A stretch of 64,000 nt of DNA from Xylocopa sonorina (GCF_050948175.1 NC_135202.1:10664001-10728000), one strand, 5' to 3'. Shown: positions 14,751 to 29,600, numbered from the stretch's first letter. The notes: generated from the letters alone by a model not told the origin. Numbers and translations are program-made.

Positions 14751-17700
14751 GGGGAAGGAGGAAAAATATAGGTGGAGACTTATTGCAAAGTTTCCAGCCG
14801 CAGAAATTGAAGAAGTCAAACGGCCGTCGAGTGTGGCTTAAAAAAATGTGCTTTTTCCACCCTACCACGCCAGCTCCGGGGGATGGAACGTAAATTACCG
14901 TGTAATAGGATTTTGAATCACCACCGATGGTAATCCTTTAGTTTATAATGTAGGTCAGGTACCGAAGATTTAGCGCGACGTTGATGACAACTCGTTCCAC
15001 GTCAACTGACAGCTTTTCCGAGCCTGTTACCACCGATAAATTATAATTACGCTCTGGTTCAACTCCCCGCGGCTCTCGGAGTGCATTTATTAAACCGCAC
15101 GATCGTTAATCGAACGCGCGGCGTTCCGAATCCGCGTCACCCGATTTTTTAACGTCACAATGCGTAACTTCCGCGCGTTGCATTTCGACGTGGTTTTTTT
15201 TGTTTCGAGATCGCAGCGAAACAAATTAAAACCGATACGATACATTATCAATTATAATGGACGCACGGTTTGATAACTGGCCGCGGACCGTGCGCGCGAT
15301 CTGGGTCAACCGAAATATTTTGCTAGCCGTTGCCGTTATTGAAACACCGCCGTGGTAGATCATAATTCGTACGAATACGCTGTTCCCTGAATGCACCGCC
15401 GCTGTACAACCCCCCTCGAACCCCCTTCGGAACCCGTTGCCGCGATATTTCCACCGCGGCTATTGTCTCAACGTCTCCGTCGCAAGTATTTCGTTCGCCG
15501 TTCCCCCGATCGACCCAGATCGCGTTCACCGAATTACCGATGTAGGTCGGCCGAATTATATCCGCTCGTTTAAGTGGTTATTTCTGTCGAAAGTGCGCCT
15601 CCCCTCTTAACCAGAGCAGAGGCAGCATCATCCCCCGTCGCGGTCGCCGAAATCGGACCAGCGACCCGGCTAAGTTTGTCGAGCTCGAGGATCGCTGCCA
15701 CCGGAAATATTCCCATCGCGTCACTCTTTCGAGGTTTTTTAATATCCCCAGTTCGACATATTTTATATTTAATTAGGGATTACGCGAGAATGAATTTCAT
15801 CAGCGAGTAACGACGACACATTTCAGAGCGAAAAGGGAGCCAAACGCAGGTCCGCAAATCCCCTGTCCACGGGGGTGTTGAAAATTTGGAAAATTTCGAT
15901 ACTTTTCATACGAACGACGCATAGTTGAACGTATTAATGTCGCGACGTTAATCTCTGCCCGGGCACCCTCCTCTGGATCGCTCCGACGGATTTCAACCCC
16001 CGTCCGTGGTCGAAACGAATTACACGGCGCCACGCGAACGACTTCCGGCGATGTAATTAAAAGGGACCCGTGTTGATACGATTGTTAGGAATCGACGATA
16101 AGGGGGAGAGAGGATCGAGCCGAATAAAGAGCGAGACAGGGGGAGAGGAAAAGGGCGAGAGAACACGGTCGATCGGGCAGCGATACCGCGAAAGGTCACG
16201 GCTCTCCTTGACAAATGGCGTCCTTGCGTCGATGGACTCGCAGCAGTGTCTCGGTGGTCCGCGGGACAGCCAAAGTACATTATAAAAGCATTTGCAGCCC
16301 TCGACTGGTTCGCCGCGTAGACACGTGAAAATACGCGAGTCTGAACTTCTCCATCGTTCCAACCCCCTCGTGGGATTTCCGCAGAGCTCGCGTAAGTAGC
16401 GGAATCCACGAATTTTATCTTCTCCGGCTGACCGAGGGTCTCGATCGATAATCGAGAAAGCCTGACCAGCGATCGCGAGAGCCACGAAAAGCGTCGCGAA
16501 CGAGGACGAGCGACGACGATCGCGCGATTGTCATCGAGCAACGCCCTACATTTCTGCACGCGCGTCGCGCGAACGGGGGATGGTCCGAGATCGCCCGCCT
16601 CGTGTATGCGGGTGCTTCGCGAGAGGCTTCGGGTGTTCCGGTTGAAACGGAGAAACGGAAGAAAGGAGAAAGAGGCGTAGGAGGATACGAGGAGGATCGA
16701 TACGCCTTCCATCGGCACGGGTTATCGAGATATCCCGCGCGCGGCGCGCAAAAGATTGCCCGCGCGTCGTTTAATATCGAACAACAACGGTGACCCAATT
16801 TCGAAAGATTAATAGGCTTACGGACAGCGTTCGACCTTTGCTCCTTTACGAGATTAAAAGCAAATAGGCAAATATGGACGGATCGATCGCCTCTTCTAGC
16901 CGTCCCGAATCCTACCCCTTTTATTTCCGGCGGTCTCCCTCTGTAAAATATAGACAGGAGAGGGGGCGTCGAGGTTGGTTCTGGTACCGAGCATCGCCTC
17001 GAGGAGAGTGATTGACCACCTTGGCAAACAACTTTTTGCGATATTAAACCCTGCGACGCGGTGAAATTTTCGCAGAGGTGTATCAATTTGTCTCGTCTAT
17101 CGCGCGGTGCTCCCGTCGCCGTTGAAACCGGTAATCGCGCGCCGTTGTCGCTGCCAATAATAAGCCCCCGGTATCGCGTAAACGGTGTTTCAATATTCAA
17201 ACGGCACGCTAAATGTTTCCAATACCAGCGTCCCTGGTCATTTCGCGAGAACGGATTCCCGATCGGCTTTGATCGCGAACGATTACAGGCGCAGGATACG
17301 TTGCAGGGCCGCCGGATGTTCGGTGGAATTGCACGCGAAAGTCCCCGCGCATTTGATCGCGACAAGGGGGTTTAATCTTTCGCGCGGGACCAATCGCGTT
17401 ATCGTGATATAAGCATAATCGAGCTGACGGCGGCGTACACGAGGCGATAGCCCCGATACCGGTGGCTATATTCGAGACCTGATAATCGGCGATAAGCCGT
17501 GGCCGGTCGATAATCGAGAGGCTTGGCGCGAGAACCGAGACTCGTCCCGTTGTACGCTCGTTTCGACGCGATCGAATTAGACGCGAGAGGAAGGATGCGT
17601 GGGCGATGCGGGCGAAAAAAAGGGAAAAAATGAGGAAATTAACACGCTCGAGCGCTTCCATCCAGTCTGATTCATGGTTCGGGTGAAAGGGAACGCTGGA

Positions 17701-19195
17701 AGGGTGGCGAGACAAAGGACGAGCGCGAGGATCGAGGACAACGGACGCGAGAAAGAAAAAGCTCACGGTTTTCACCTAGAAATCGACGACTGGCTGCACC
17801 TGCCCCTCTCTGTTTGCCTTCCGAACGAAAATATCGCGCCCCAGATACGGCTGCGGGCTAAAAAGTTCGTTCCGTTCCTCTGCGAATAGATTTTTAGTCC
17901 ACATCCGCCATTTTTCTCTCTTCTCGTAACTTTCGTCATTTTCTCGATGAATTATTAATCACCCTCTGCATAGAACCGAGTTGTTTCCTTTAAAAATCAT
18001 TTGATACGAACGGCAGTTATCCCCGTCGCGAACTATGGAAGATCTCGAGGTCCATTAAAGTGACCCGGTCAACCCCTGCGACCTTTGCGTGACTTTAGAA
18101 CAAGCGAGATACGATAAGAGCGGAGTACAGGGGTAGAATTGAAGAAGCTGAACGACGAAATTGTGCTCTATGAATTTTTATGCACGCGGGGTAAATGATA
18201 TTAGGCATATCGCATTAGCGAAAGTACGTTCGACGTAATGTGCTGTCCACTTTGACTTTTAAATATTAAATTTCCCTCGAAAAGAACAGCTGGAAACCGC
18301 GGCGTACCTTTCGTCTGACCCACATTCGGTTCCCCTTTCAGTCGCTGTATTTCATTTCGTGAACGTCTTTCCTCTTTCTCTCCCGGTGTTTTCTAACCGT
18401 CCCACGTTCATGGCAGTCCGAAAGGTCGTTTCTGATCGTGGCTCTCCTCGAGATCGTGCCTCGACGTCCAGTAACGCCGCTGTGCTTTCCCACAATGGAC
18501 GAGCTAACGAGAATTCGGCTGAAACGACCGGTCACCCATCTACCCCTTCCGTCGTTAATTTAATCGAACGTCTTTTAGCCGAGATCCGGTTGGTTACAAA
18601 AAACACATCGATAACAAGAGACAGTCGAATCGAAGAGCAGCGACGGAGACATTCCGCGAGCTATCATCGAACTGCTCTAACGGGAAGCGTTCTCGATCGG
18701 ACAGCTCGAAAAATCGGACGGTTACAGACGCGCCGGCTCGAAATGGCGGACCAAAGGCTGGTCGAAACGAATCGAAAATTCGGAAACACGTTCGGACGCT
18801 ATCAGAGCAGTTAATTAACCAAATCAAACTACGCACTCGCGGTGTTTCCGCTCGAATCTTTCTGCGTGCGCGATCAAAGAGCCGCAGGCTGGATACGGGC
18901 GGGAAAATACAGCGGAACGCGGCAGAAGCAATAAAAAATAAATGAATACACAGCTACAAAAGCTGTAAATTACAATCCGGCTAATACGCGGCCCTTTTCC
19001 CAGGCGAACCAACGAACCGGTCGACGGCGCGGCATCCCGATCCCGACCAAGTTCGAATTATCGTTGCGCCCGGGCGAGCTCTCAAAGCCTTTTCAGAATT
19101 ACTTACGAACTCACGGCCCGGTAAGTCCAGACTGCTCGAAATTAGTTTCCGCGAAAATTCCCGCCGCCATTAGCTATGCGCGCTTCCCGTTTCGT

Positions 19196-19196
19196 C

Positions 19197-19231
<35 letters not shown>

Positions 19232-19236
19232 GGGGG
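19196..19236. repeat. (GA)n microsatellite
   Basis: gagaga run ending in a short G run. Confidence 0.8.
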
Positions 19237-21918
19237 CGCGAATTACCCCTTCACCTTCTCCCGTGTTCCCACCCTCCCCCTGACCTTCCCGGATTGCAAG
19301 GGCGGGCGAGAAAAAAGCGTCACCGGTAAAATTGCGAGATGGTAACGAGGCCGGTGGCCACGTCTACCGGAAAAATACCATCCAGGAAGTTCGAGGGCTC
19401 GTTTCCTCGGATAAACGGTGTTAATACCCACCCTTTTCCCCACGCTGCACCACCTGCTCTCGCTACGCGCGAGCATTCTCGTTATTATTATTAATCTTCC
19501 TGGAAACGAATTAATGGATCCGTCGTATTTTACTCGCTTAAACGCCACGCGTTCCCGTATCGGCGTTATCAACGGTATATTTCACGCGTCGTAGCTAGGA
19601 AGAACAACGATCTCCCGTGGAACGCGACGCGATACCAATCGAACGTCCGATAATTTGTCAGGCAGGTAGTTCGTTCCTGGACGCGGGAGCCAGTGGTAGG
19701 GCACTGCGCCTGGTCGGACAGGGGGAGTCTCGTTGCACGGGCTATCGGTTCCGCTCTCTGGTGACCGGGTTATAAGGACGACGCTTAAAGAATCGTCCCA
19801 TCGACGGACCAATTCGATACCACTGCCCCGTTATAGAAAATACGACGGTCGATCGTTATTTCCAGCGATGGCCCCTCGCTTATTAAAGGCGATCGACTGG
19901 GTCGTCGCGGGTTTCGAGTTCGATAAGAAATCTCGCTACGAATCGTTCTGTCCTGGATTTTGCGCGAGGCGAAGAGGAGGCGAATCTCGAGGACCGCTCG
20001 AGGAGCTAATCGCGAGGAGTATTTCGGATCAGGCTCGTAATTCAAGCCCGAGAGGATCCGTTCGAGTTCCTACGCGATCGTGGGACCGTCGCGAACCGTT
20101 TAGGAGACCAGCATCAGCCCCCGCGAACGCAGGCTTGAATTACGACTGGGCAATAAGATGGCGTTGGTTAAGAGACGATGGAAGTAAGAAGGAGAAGCCG
20201 GTTTTACACGCGATTTATAGGTTCGAGCGAACGACTTGGCTCTAGAAACGGCTGCGGGGCAGCGTGGGGTATCGATTCGGTTCGATTGCCGAAAAATGGT
20301 AATGCGGTCGAGCGGAAACGAGACCCCACCGCGTCCCCCCCGCCTTTCAAGAGAGGACGTCTCAATTTCGATGCTACGTGCCCGCAGAAACGGGGCCGCT
20401 CTCCGTGCAAGCGGACAGAATTTTCTTAAGGCCACCGAGAGAAGAGCGCGGAGGTGGTGGGGAGCCTCGACTCGTACGAGCTTATATTTCACGGTTAAAA
20501 GGACAGGAAAATCCCTTGCTGATAGAGAAAGGGAGTCCAACTCGTCGCGTACGAGCATCCTGGACGACTATTCGAGATGCGATCTAAACAAACTGCCGTC
20601 CCGCCTCCGCAGACACCTCACCGTTCACCCTGGCCCCTTTAAATTGTTTCACGTACAGGTACAAGAAGCTATCCAATCCTACCCCGGTCTGTCCGCGTGA
20701 AGAGGGATGATCCCGCGAGAGATCGACGAAAGAATTCTCGCGCTGTGGTAGGGACGGACGGATGGCGGATGCCATCGCGTCCCGGTGACGTTTCCGTGAT
20801 TCATGGATCCACGGGTCGAGAAGAACCGCAGCCAGCGTCGAACGGCTCGGAATGGCGCGGAGGGGTACGAGGCCGGAACCGCGACAGACCGTCCGTGATT
20901 CATTGCGGCCGAGTTAAGCCTATTCGCATAATCAGACAGCGACGTATCACCTCTGCCATTAATTACGGGGCCGTGCAACAACGCGCATTTATCAAGCGAA
21001 ACGGCCGGAGAGCAAGCAGAGATTAGATAGCCAGACGCGGAGCTGGCAAATGGTTACGTCAACGGCGAATCGAACGTTACGATCGATTATCGCGAGGCGA
21101 GGAGGCCGACGAAGACGGCGGAGGAGTTTGTATTAAAGGACGAGAGTTTACACCTTGGCATTGAACGGGGTTGTACAGTTTCTTGGAGAAGGGAAGGGAC
21201 TCGAACTTCTCGAGTCCTAAGGGCGCGCAGACGATTCTGCGACTCGAGGGCGAACAAGTGGAATCTCGCCGTAATGCCCCGAGTTTCCAGCTTTGAATAT
21301 CACTCGCACTTGGCGAACTCGAAACTTTTCGTGGCACGCTGAAGAACTTTGTTCGAAAGGATGCGCCGTTGAGGTAGGAGGGTGTACAAATTTCGCGCGA
21401 TACGAGACGAACGAGAGGTCGGCCTGATACGCTGCGAGGACGCGGATGAACCTCGCGAGTCCTCGATTAATCAGCTCGCGAGAACAACCAGCGAAAGAAA
21501 CGACGAGGGGAAGATCGAGAGGACGGTTGCACCTAGCGAACGGAATTCGTTCGCGGCGCAGAAACGCACGTAAATACCTGCAGGAATCGGTTCTTGAATT
21601 AGACATCGATCTAAACGGATTATCCTCTCGCAGCAACGAACGATTCTCCACCTATCTCTCTGCCTCTTCACCCCCTCGATACATTCGCTACGTCCCATCC
21701 AGCGCTCGTGCATCGCGCAGAAATGGTTCCCTTTTAACTGCCACTCAATTTAAGATCCTCGGAAACTACATTTCCCTAATGGAACCCGATAACCAGACCG
21801 ATAACACTGCGTTAACGTAACGCTGGTCTGTTTTCGAGCGCAGCTTCGTACGCTTCAACCCCCGTAAATATTGCATCTCGATGGATCGTCGAGCGTCTCG
21901 TTGACCAGCTCGATCGGA

Positions 21919-21946
21919 ATCGATCGATCGATCGATCGATCGATCG
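21919..21946. repeat. (ATCG)7 microsatellite
   Basis: Seven perfect copies of ATCG; self-complementary, so the strands can fold on themselves. Confidence 0.9.
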
Positions 21947-22635
21947 TGCAGAGGCAATCGGTGGCGATCGACAGAGCGGTTACGGTGTGCGAAACGAGAC
22001 GAAAGGGGTGGCAGACGCGAGACGCGGTAACAATGTGTGCGGGTTGCCGCGGGTAAATGCGCGCGTTGCAAGGAGACTTTGACGACGGGCTGCCGGTGGA
22101 AAGGCAGACGAGCACGGGAGCGTCGACGGGTTCGCGGCCGGGAAAAGCAAGCTGCGTTCGAGATCGATGAGGGAGAGACCTGCAGCGGCCTAACCCTTGC
22201 GTTTTATCGAGCCGCGTTGCCTCTCGCACGACCGGCGGCCACGGAAAAGAGAGAGAGCTGGAAGATACGCGGCGGCTAGGCGGGTGCCAGTCCAGCCGCG
22301 ACGCGTTCGAAAAGTTTCGACGGGAACCACGCGGCTCCCGGTCCTTGCTCGCCGCGATAAACAAAGAGCAAAAGGGAACACTCGCTGCTTTCTGTACCAT
22401 CGAACGGATAGGAGGGCAAGAGAATGCTAGAGGTGCGTTCACTGTCGGCGGATGATTCGGTGGAAACGTGACTCACTCACCTGTACTTTCGATCGCTGAT
22501 CACACCGCGTCGAGGGTCGAAGCCGTGGTACAACCGGAGTGGTGGCTCGTAAAACGGCGTACTCGGACTACCGGCGAGCAGGACGACGACGACGACGTCC
22601 GTACGAGTCTCACGTTTAGACTACGTGCGTCTCCC

Positions 22636-22771
22636 CGGTCGTTGGTGGCGGTGACAGCGGGTGGTGGATGGCGCCGGTGGTGGTGGTAGCGGCGACGGCG
22701 GCGTCGAGGGGGCGCCGGAGGAGTCGTGCCGCCGCTGGTGGTGGTAGTCGGGTAGCGGCGGTAGTGGTGGA
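22636..22771. repeat. Imperfect GGT/GGC trinucleotide-rich tract
   Basis: Dense ggtggt, gcggcg and gacggcg triplets over about 135 bp. It begins a compositionally odd segment that runs to 23,640. Confidence 0.7.
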
Positions 22772-22789
22772 TGCTTTCTGTCCTTCGAA

Positions 22790-22827
22790 CCGGGAAAAGG
22801 AAGGGATGCGAGAGAGATAGAGGGAAT

Positions 22828-22858
<31 letters not shown>

Positions 22859-23640
22859 ATAGGTAGAGAAAGACGGGGAGTGAGGACCGATGTGATCGAA
22901 GTCTCGTGGCAAACGGTCGTGGACTGAGTGAACCCCGAGTTCCGACTGAGAGCGGCCGTGTTGCCGTCGCGGCGACGCTGGCGCCGCGACGCGGAGGGTG
23001 AACGAATCACCATCGATCCATCGTAAATGGTATGGGGTGCGCTCCGCGGGAGACGAGGGAGAGAAAGAGAGATAGAGCGGGACAGAGGCGAGAGAAGGGG
23101 TTGGGTGCAGCGTTGGAGGGTCGAAGAGGGTGCACGACCAACGGAACCCTACCGTCGTGTGTTCGAGAGGAAGAGGGAGAGGGAGAGCGACGATTCGAGT
23201 TGGGACGAGGGCGGGGCGTACGCGTACCACACGTTCCTATCTCTATGTCTATACCAGTGCCTTTTCCTCCTCTCTCTCTCTTTCTCTCTCTCTTTCCCTT
23301 CTTCGTGTCCTCCCTTCTCTGTCGGCACCCTACCTTCGCACGCCGCCGTCTTTATCCGTTATTTACCACCCTCTACCTTGCCTCGGACGCGGAGTGTCCC
23401 ACGGCACTTGTCCATTTCTACGTTTGCTGCCTATATTTTAATATTTTCTTTATACGCCCTGCGCCCTTCGAGAGCCGGCTTTGTGCTCGTTCGATTAATT
23501 TCCTCCTCCGTCCCCCTCTGCTTTTTTCTATAACGCATCTCGTCTGCCGAATACCGGCATCCTCCGACCGCCTCTTCGCCACCCCCCTTAGTCTTCCTCG
23601 TTTATATTCGGTCCGCCGTTTCCGCTTCGTCGTTTCTTAG
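22790..23640. other. Purine-to-pyrimidine strand switch
   Basis: On the + strand about 22,790-23,230 is rich in A and G (gagagaga tracts, a TG run at 22,833-22,844). About 23,240-23,640 is rich in C and T (ctctctc tracts at 23,264-23,298). The halves could pair as a large imperfect hairpin. Such switches can mark promoters or transcribed simple-repeat DNA. Open frames here are low-complexity translations. Confidence 0.5.
23264..23298. repeat. (CT)n microsatellite
   Basis: Interrupted ctctct run at the start of the pyrimidine-rich half of the strand switch. Confidence 0.8.
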
Positions 23641-26600
23641 CCGAACGTTGTGCAGGTGCGCCAGCTTCGAAACTATCGACGGACAGCCTTGCAGTTAGAA
23701 TGCACTTCCGGGGAACTTTGCTTGCACGGAGCCGCGAGGAAGAAAAAATGAGAACAAACGCCAAGGGTATATAGGTCGAGGAACTAGGAGGGTGCGATTT
23801 TGGCTGCAGCGCGAGACGCCTCTCGACACGTAGGCGATCGGTGAAAACGCGAGCTGGCCAGTTATTCCTCGTCGACGGAACGCGTTCGAACGCTCGACAC
23901 TCGGCGCGGTATTGCGCGTTTTATGAATCGATAAAAGAAGCGCGTCGGCCGCCCGTGTTGTTTCCCTTCCCTCATCCGGCTCGATACCTAATGCGGATAC
24001 ACGCCTCGTTCGCGCGATCCCGTCCGGGCCGATAAAAGACGCTCGCTTATATCGCCTTGGGATCCATTAAGCAAACGCAACGTTTCCGCGTCGCCTGAAC
24101 GTTTTTTCAGCCGAGAGCGCGCGCCGCGGAGGAACGTAAATCTGGGTCGGCGATGCTCTGAATAGAGGAGGCTGACAGGGGGACGAGGACGCGTACGCGG
24201 GGGTGGATGCTGTCGCGATATTTTTTTTAAGGCCGTCTTTAGAGTCCAGCTGTCGTTCGCGTTCAACGGGAAGAAGAAAAGGGGGTGGAAAAATAAAACA
24301 GCCGGGAATACGCGATGCGCGAGTGGGACACGCGCGCGTCCCATTAACCGCGCGCTTCTATTGCATTAAATTAATTATCCTCGCGCGGAGACTCTAATAT
24401 CGGCAATTATCCTGAAAATTTTACGAGAGAGCCATTCGACGCGCATAGCTCTGCATGAATCACGCGTACCGATTCGACGACAAATCGACGGGCATTGAAA
24501 GGTGGCGGCGGAACAGAAATTCATCAGCGCGATGGCAAATGGCGGCAAACTCGAGGCAATCTGTTCGATTGCTTATCGCTGGCTGCTCGTCCACCATCCA
24601 CGACACGCTTTATTTCGATTATAATTGAAGCCCAGCGCGCGCGGAGGACGGCAGAGGAACGTCGAGGGTGACGGTCGCTCGAAGCTGGAGTGACCGCGGT
24701 GAGACGTGTCACTGGCAGCGCGAAAACAACCCTGATAGGGAAACGTCGGACGCATCTTTCGGTACGGCGAGAGATCCTTACGCAAAACCATGGAACGGGC
24801 GTCCTCCTCGACAGGCTGCCAGGAAATTACGTAATTTCCTCGCGTTCTGCCAGCAGCTGAACGGTTCGCGCGAGACAACCGGTCGCCTCGGTATATCGAG
24901 TCCCTAATCGAATCAATAATTACGGGATACCACGCGCGGAGAGGAAAGAACGATCCTTCGAACGGCGCGCGAGGCTTTGTCGCGACCGGAAAGGGAACGG
25001 CGGCCATTCAGAGCGCCGGAGAAGAAATCGCGGCCGAGTCGAAACCGTGATACCGCTGTGAAAGGAACGCGCGTGTCTCTCCGCGTACGCGCGACACAAA
25101 GGCGGACAATGTCTCTCCGCGCGGAATCCTTCCTTTTTTTTTCTCTCTCGATCTCGTTATTTTAGGAAACCTCGCCGCTCCACTTTTTCCCGCAACTTTT
25201 CCAAAGCGTCGCGTCGCAAACGGGTGAAACTTCCATCGTCGTCGTCGTCTCTTAACTTGTACGAAGAGGAAACGGTCCGTCTCGTTGTCGCGCGAATTAC
25301 TGTGGATTAGATCGCCACGGTCGATGGCGAGGAGAGAAAGAATCGTGGCTTGATACGACACGAGGAATTCGATCTGTCTGATCGTGCGTTCCTCGTGGCA
25401 GAGACGGGAATGTGAAAATAGAACGGGAAGTTCGTAGGTGCGTATGGATTCCCGATGTTCCCTCGGATGCCCGCCAGACTTTGGTTCCAGGAGATACCGC
25501 TGGAATCACGTCCCGAGACTGGCGGAGTGCAAATCCATGTTAGTGGTATAACACTCTGCTATAAGTCTCGGAATTATGTGGACCGTGATAAGCATGCTGA
25601 AAAGCACGAGAAAACGCGATTACGTTTGGGACGTTCAGCGTTGAATTGTTTCGTCGCGTAGACTTTTCATTGGCTCGGTTCGACGGTATGACCGAAGGGC
25701 GAAGGGTGCGTATCGCTGCGAGATCTCGTATGAAGGACCTTGTTTCGATCTGTTTGCCCTCCGTATCTACTCACAGGACCACCGAGTTCTACTTGGAGAA
25801 TCGGTTAACGCGACTCCAGACACGTAGCGTCAACGGAGCGTTAAATTTAATTAATAATTCCCATCTAATATCCTGCCGCGTTTACGAGCTACATCAACGG
25901 ATGCTGTCTCCAGAAAAGGGAATCAGGCATCGCTCGAAAACCGAGCGACACTTTGGACCAGCCCAGACGTGTGCGTACACGCGCTAAAGATATCCCCTTT
26001 AAACATAGTTGAACATAGTTCAAAGCCAGCGGTAATTTATTGATCCGCGCGGCGTGTTCAATCCGCTTTCAGAGATTAAGCGAAGGTTCGCGTAACAAAG
26101 AGGTTAACTGGGCGTCCCCTTCGCCAACGGTCACCCATTTTCGCGTCCCGCCGCCGACTCTTCCGCCGAAAGCGCTCGCGGATGGTGAGAAATCGACAGG
26201 AGGAGCGGACGGGGGACGTCGCGCAAGGAATCTCGCACCTGCCGTCGTGGCGTCGCCGTGTGGACACACGTCGAGGGCCGTTTCTAGGATCCCACGAGCC
26301 TCGACGTCGGTCCGCAAACGGACGTAAGCAAATTGTCAACACCCTTTGACTATCGAGTGTAAGGGAACGGAATTGAACCGAGACGCTGGCTGCTTGCAGG
26401 CAGTCGAAGTGTAGACGCGACGTTAGACGCGCACAGAGGGTCGAATCTGGAAAATCACACGGCCCCTCTGGCTGGCATTTAATTCATTAACGATTCGTCC
26501 GCCACGTTGTGTCTCTCGCCGTCCCGCTAACGAGCACCCTGGCGCTTTCTCGCGACGGAACGACATTGAAGAAGAGCTACAAATTCAACGCGTCCACCCT

Positions 26601-29600
26601 AAATCTCGGATATTTCGGGAGAAGATTGCAATTTTAATCGTGTCACGAAGAAACGCCCGCAATTTCGTGTACAGAGACTTCCGTTCGTTCGCATGATCGT
26701 ACCAATGATGGTTTGCGGGTTATCCAACTGTTCTCAAGGAGACACCAATGGCAGAGGCGCCCAGGAGGGTTGTTCAATAAAATCTCCAGGCGTTGTTAGA
26801 AATGCAGTCGACCGTACGGTCCGATCTAATACGGGCATCGCCGATGAAAAATTGCTGCGAATGAAAGCAATAACCGGCATTCTTTGTCGCGGCGGTCGTT
26901 TAATAAAAGACGCGTTAGCCTCTGCCGAAAGGCATCGATCGGGGATATTAGATTCCCGGTTGCTCGCGTTTACGCAGCCAGAAGGTGTAGAAACCCTTCT
27001 AAGCGGTTCGTTAATTAAACTTTCGTTGCAACGATCCATCTATGAACTTGTTGATCAGCGATGCTTCACGATATTTGAGACAATTACGATTCAGTCGTAC
27101 GCTGTGGAACACTTGATTCAAAATAGGGGTTGAAAAGGGGTGAGAACGATGTATAATTGCCAAATGAACGACGCTGGAAATATAGCTCTGAGATAAAGCG
27201 TCATTTTAATTGAGAGTATTCAGTTTAAACGGCACGCAAAAAAAGGCTGGCTAATTTTGTCTCGATTTAGCTCTCCATCGTCCTTCGAGGTTCTTCGATA
27301 GCGTTAGTAGACGCCTCAGTCGACGCGCGATGGATACCATTGTCTCATCTCTGGGAAAGGAGGTTTAAGGTTCAAGAGAGCAATTTGAAAAATTGTTCCA
27401 CGCGAAGGATGATTTAATTTCCATCTGGAGAGATTGCGGTTCGTGGAATAAATCGAGTGCAAAGTAGTCACGGCGACCTCCGCCAGTAGAATGGATAAAC
27501 TGAAAGAGAATGGAGTTGATAAGTGAGAGACCTGCAGTAGTCCGTGCTCCTCGCGTCGATTTCGATCTCTGTAATTTCTAATTAATTCAGTCTCTCGCAT
27601 TTTCTTGAAAAAAAAAAGAGGAAGAAAGAAGAAGAACTGGTATCCCGTTCGTCCCATTTTCGGTTCGCGACAATACACATTTCACAGCCGCCTCTCGGGC
27701 GCTGTGGGAGTTTCGTTTCGCTCCTCGCGGAGTCTTTTACTTTCCGCTGGAGGCGACGGATTATCGTCCGTGATGAATAGCGCGGATTAACGCGAAAGAC
27801 CGCGAACCACGGCCGCCGGTGCGTTGCATTGTTCCACGTTTATGGCACTCCTTAGCATTTTTGCAAAACTTCCTTCGTTTCAATAACAAACGCGACAGGA
27901 AAGATATTGCAGTCTTGACACGGGGCATCAAGGATGCAAAATGGAGAATAGATGGTAGATAAACTATGGTAGTAATTGCTCTCGGTATTGTAATAAAAGT
28001 GATTGCCTGCGTGCTCGCGGCTCAAAATCCATTCACCGTCCGTTCACGCGCGGCCGGCCAATTTCGTTTCCCCCCCCGCTCGAAACCGGGGGAGGAAAAG
28101 GGGAAAAAACGAGTGGACGCGTTCCATAGCGACCGGGTCCTTCTATTTTTTTTTTTTTTTTTCTCTTTTTTCGAGCACTATCGCGCACTATTTTCTCCCA
28201 GCTTTTCAGACGGGGAAAAGGAAAAAGCGATGGACGGCTCAGCTTTTACAAGGTCGTCGAATGGAACTGGAAATATCGAAAATTGCCAGTGGCCGCGGGA
28301 TGACGCAAGATCGTGACGAAATCGACCGATGACTACCGGAAAAGGTTAACGCTCCGTTGTTTTTGATAAACATCGAAACCAGCTAGAGAAAGTGACGAAA
28401 AGTGTCTCGGTTCGATGCGGATGGCGTTCGCGATGCCTCGAGGGGTGGCGGTAAAGGACGCGAGGATTCGGCTAGGTCGATGCGTTTCCTTAAACCCGGA
28501 GAAAGTGTGCGGAGCAGAGTTTGGAACGTTTAAGGTGGACAGAAGGCGAGTCCAGCGTGTGTCTTCTTCCTTCCTCGACTGGTGGTCGGTCAACGTCGAG
28601 TGAGAGGGAACTCTCGAATCCGCCAAGGACGGGAGCATCTTCATCGCGTCTGATCGAGGCTCGACTCTCTCGCCTCGTCCAGCAATTTCCACGAACAACC
28701 GGGGAAACAGCCGCGTAATCGCGGCATCGATCGTGAAATGGCGCGTATGAATGAGCGGTTCGCCTCGTTCCTTCTCCGGCTCGTTTCTAATTACGCGGCG
28801 AGCTCTCGACGGTCGAACATCGAGTTCCACCGGTTACTTTGGCTCCGCGCTGGTTACCGAATCCATTAAATAATCGTTAGCCGCGGCGGCAGTGATATAA
28901 CGCTGCAACCGCCGCGATTTACTATATAAAGTAGGCGCGCGTACGTGCCTTTAGACGGCGCGTTACGACATGGAAGCCATTCTCGAGGTACCCTCATCTC
29001 CGCGAGAGGATGCCGGGGCATCCGAGAATGGAATCTCGGCGGCAACCAGGACCGAATCGGTCGTACGTCTCGCGAGTAACATCGCTCGGGGCGACTTCTC
29101 GCGTTCCCATCGCGCGTATTAAATCCGCGTCCGAGCCAACAGCCGACGCCATTGCCGATCGATGATCGAAGGGAGAAAGTAACCGCGCGACGTACGTACT
29201 TTCCTACGGCCACGATTTTGTTTTGATCGAACTTTCGCTGTCCCGCGAAATTTCTACCCACTCGTCGAGTCGCGCGCCATTTCTCTTTCGCCCCGAGCGA
29301 CTTTATAATACAGCGATCCTCGATTCGACTGTTCAATAGGTTCTACAATGACGCTTCGTTCCTCTTTTGCGAGGATGTCGAGCTCGAACGGTCTAGACGC
29401 CCATTATACACGGCTGCACGATGATCCGGACAGAAAATTCCACGTCGTTCCTCTTCGTGGGATACGGGGAGACCTTCGACGCTTCAAAGATCGCGACCTC
29501 CAACCGGACAGACTTGAATTATGGCTTACACGGTCCCGCGAGGCGGAGAACGAAACTTGCTCTCGGCGCGAGCTTCTTTTGGTTCTCTTTGGGAATTATT

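Larger units (their letters stand above)
9382..22439. other. Gene-poor CpG-rich DNA with microsatellites
   Basis: No supported gene. Long open frames at 10589-11521 and 16415-17365 (both minus strand) are rich in Arg and Ser, show no domain and are best explained by CpG-rich composition. A strongly purine-rich segment on the + strand covers about 12,900-13,260. Confidence 0.5.

Noticed and set aside
16020..17365. Two long overlapping minus-strand open frames (232 and 316 codons)
   Set aside because: They are in different frames over the same DNA, lack motifs and splice signals, and have the composition of intergenic DNA.
26693..27133. 146-codon open frame in a lower-GC island
   Set aside because: No recognisable family, no splice partners, and an open frame on the opposite strand over the same bases. 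Left as unknown.
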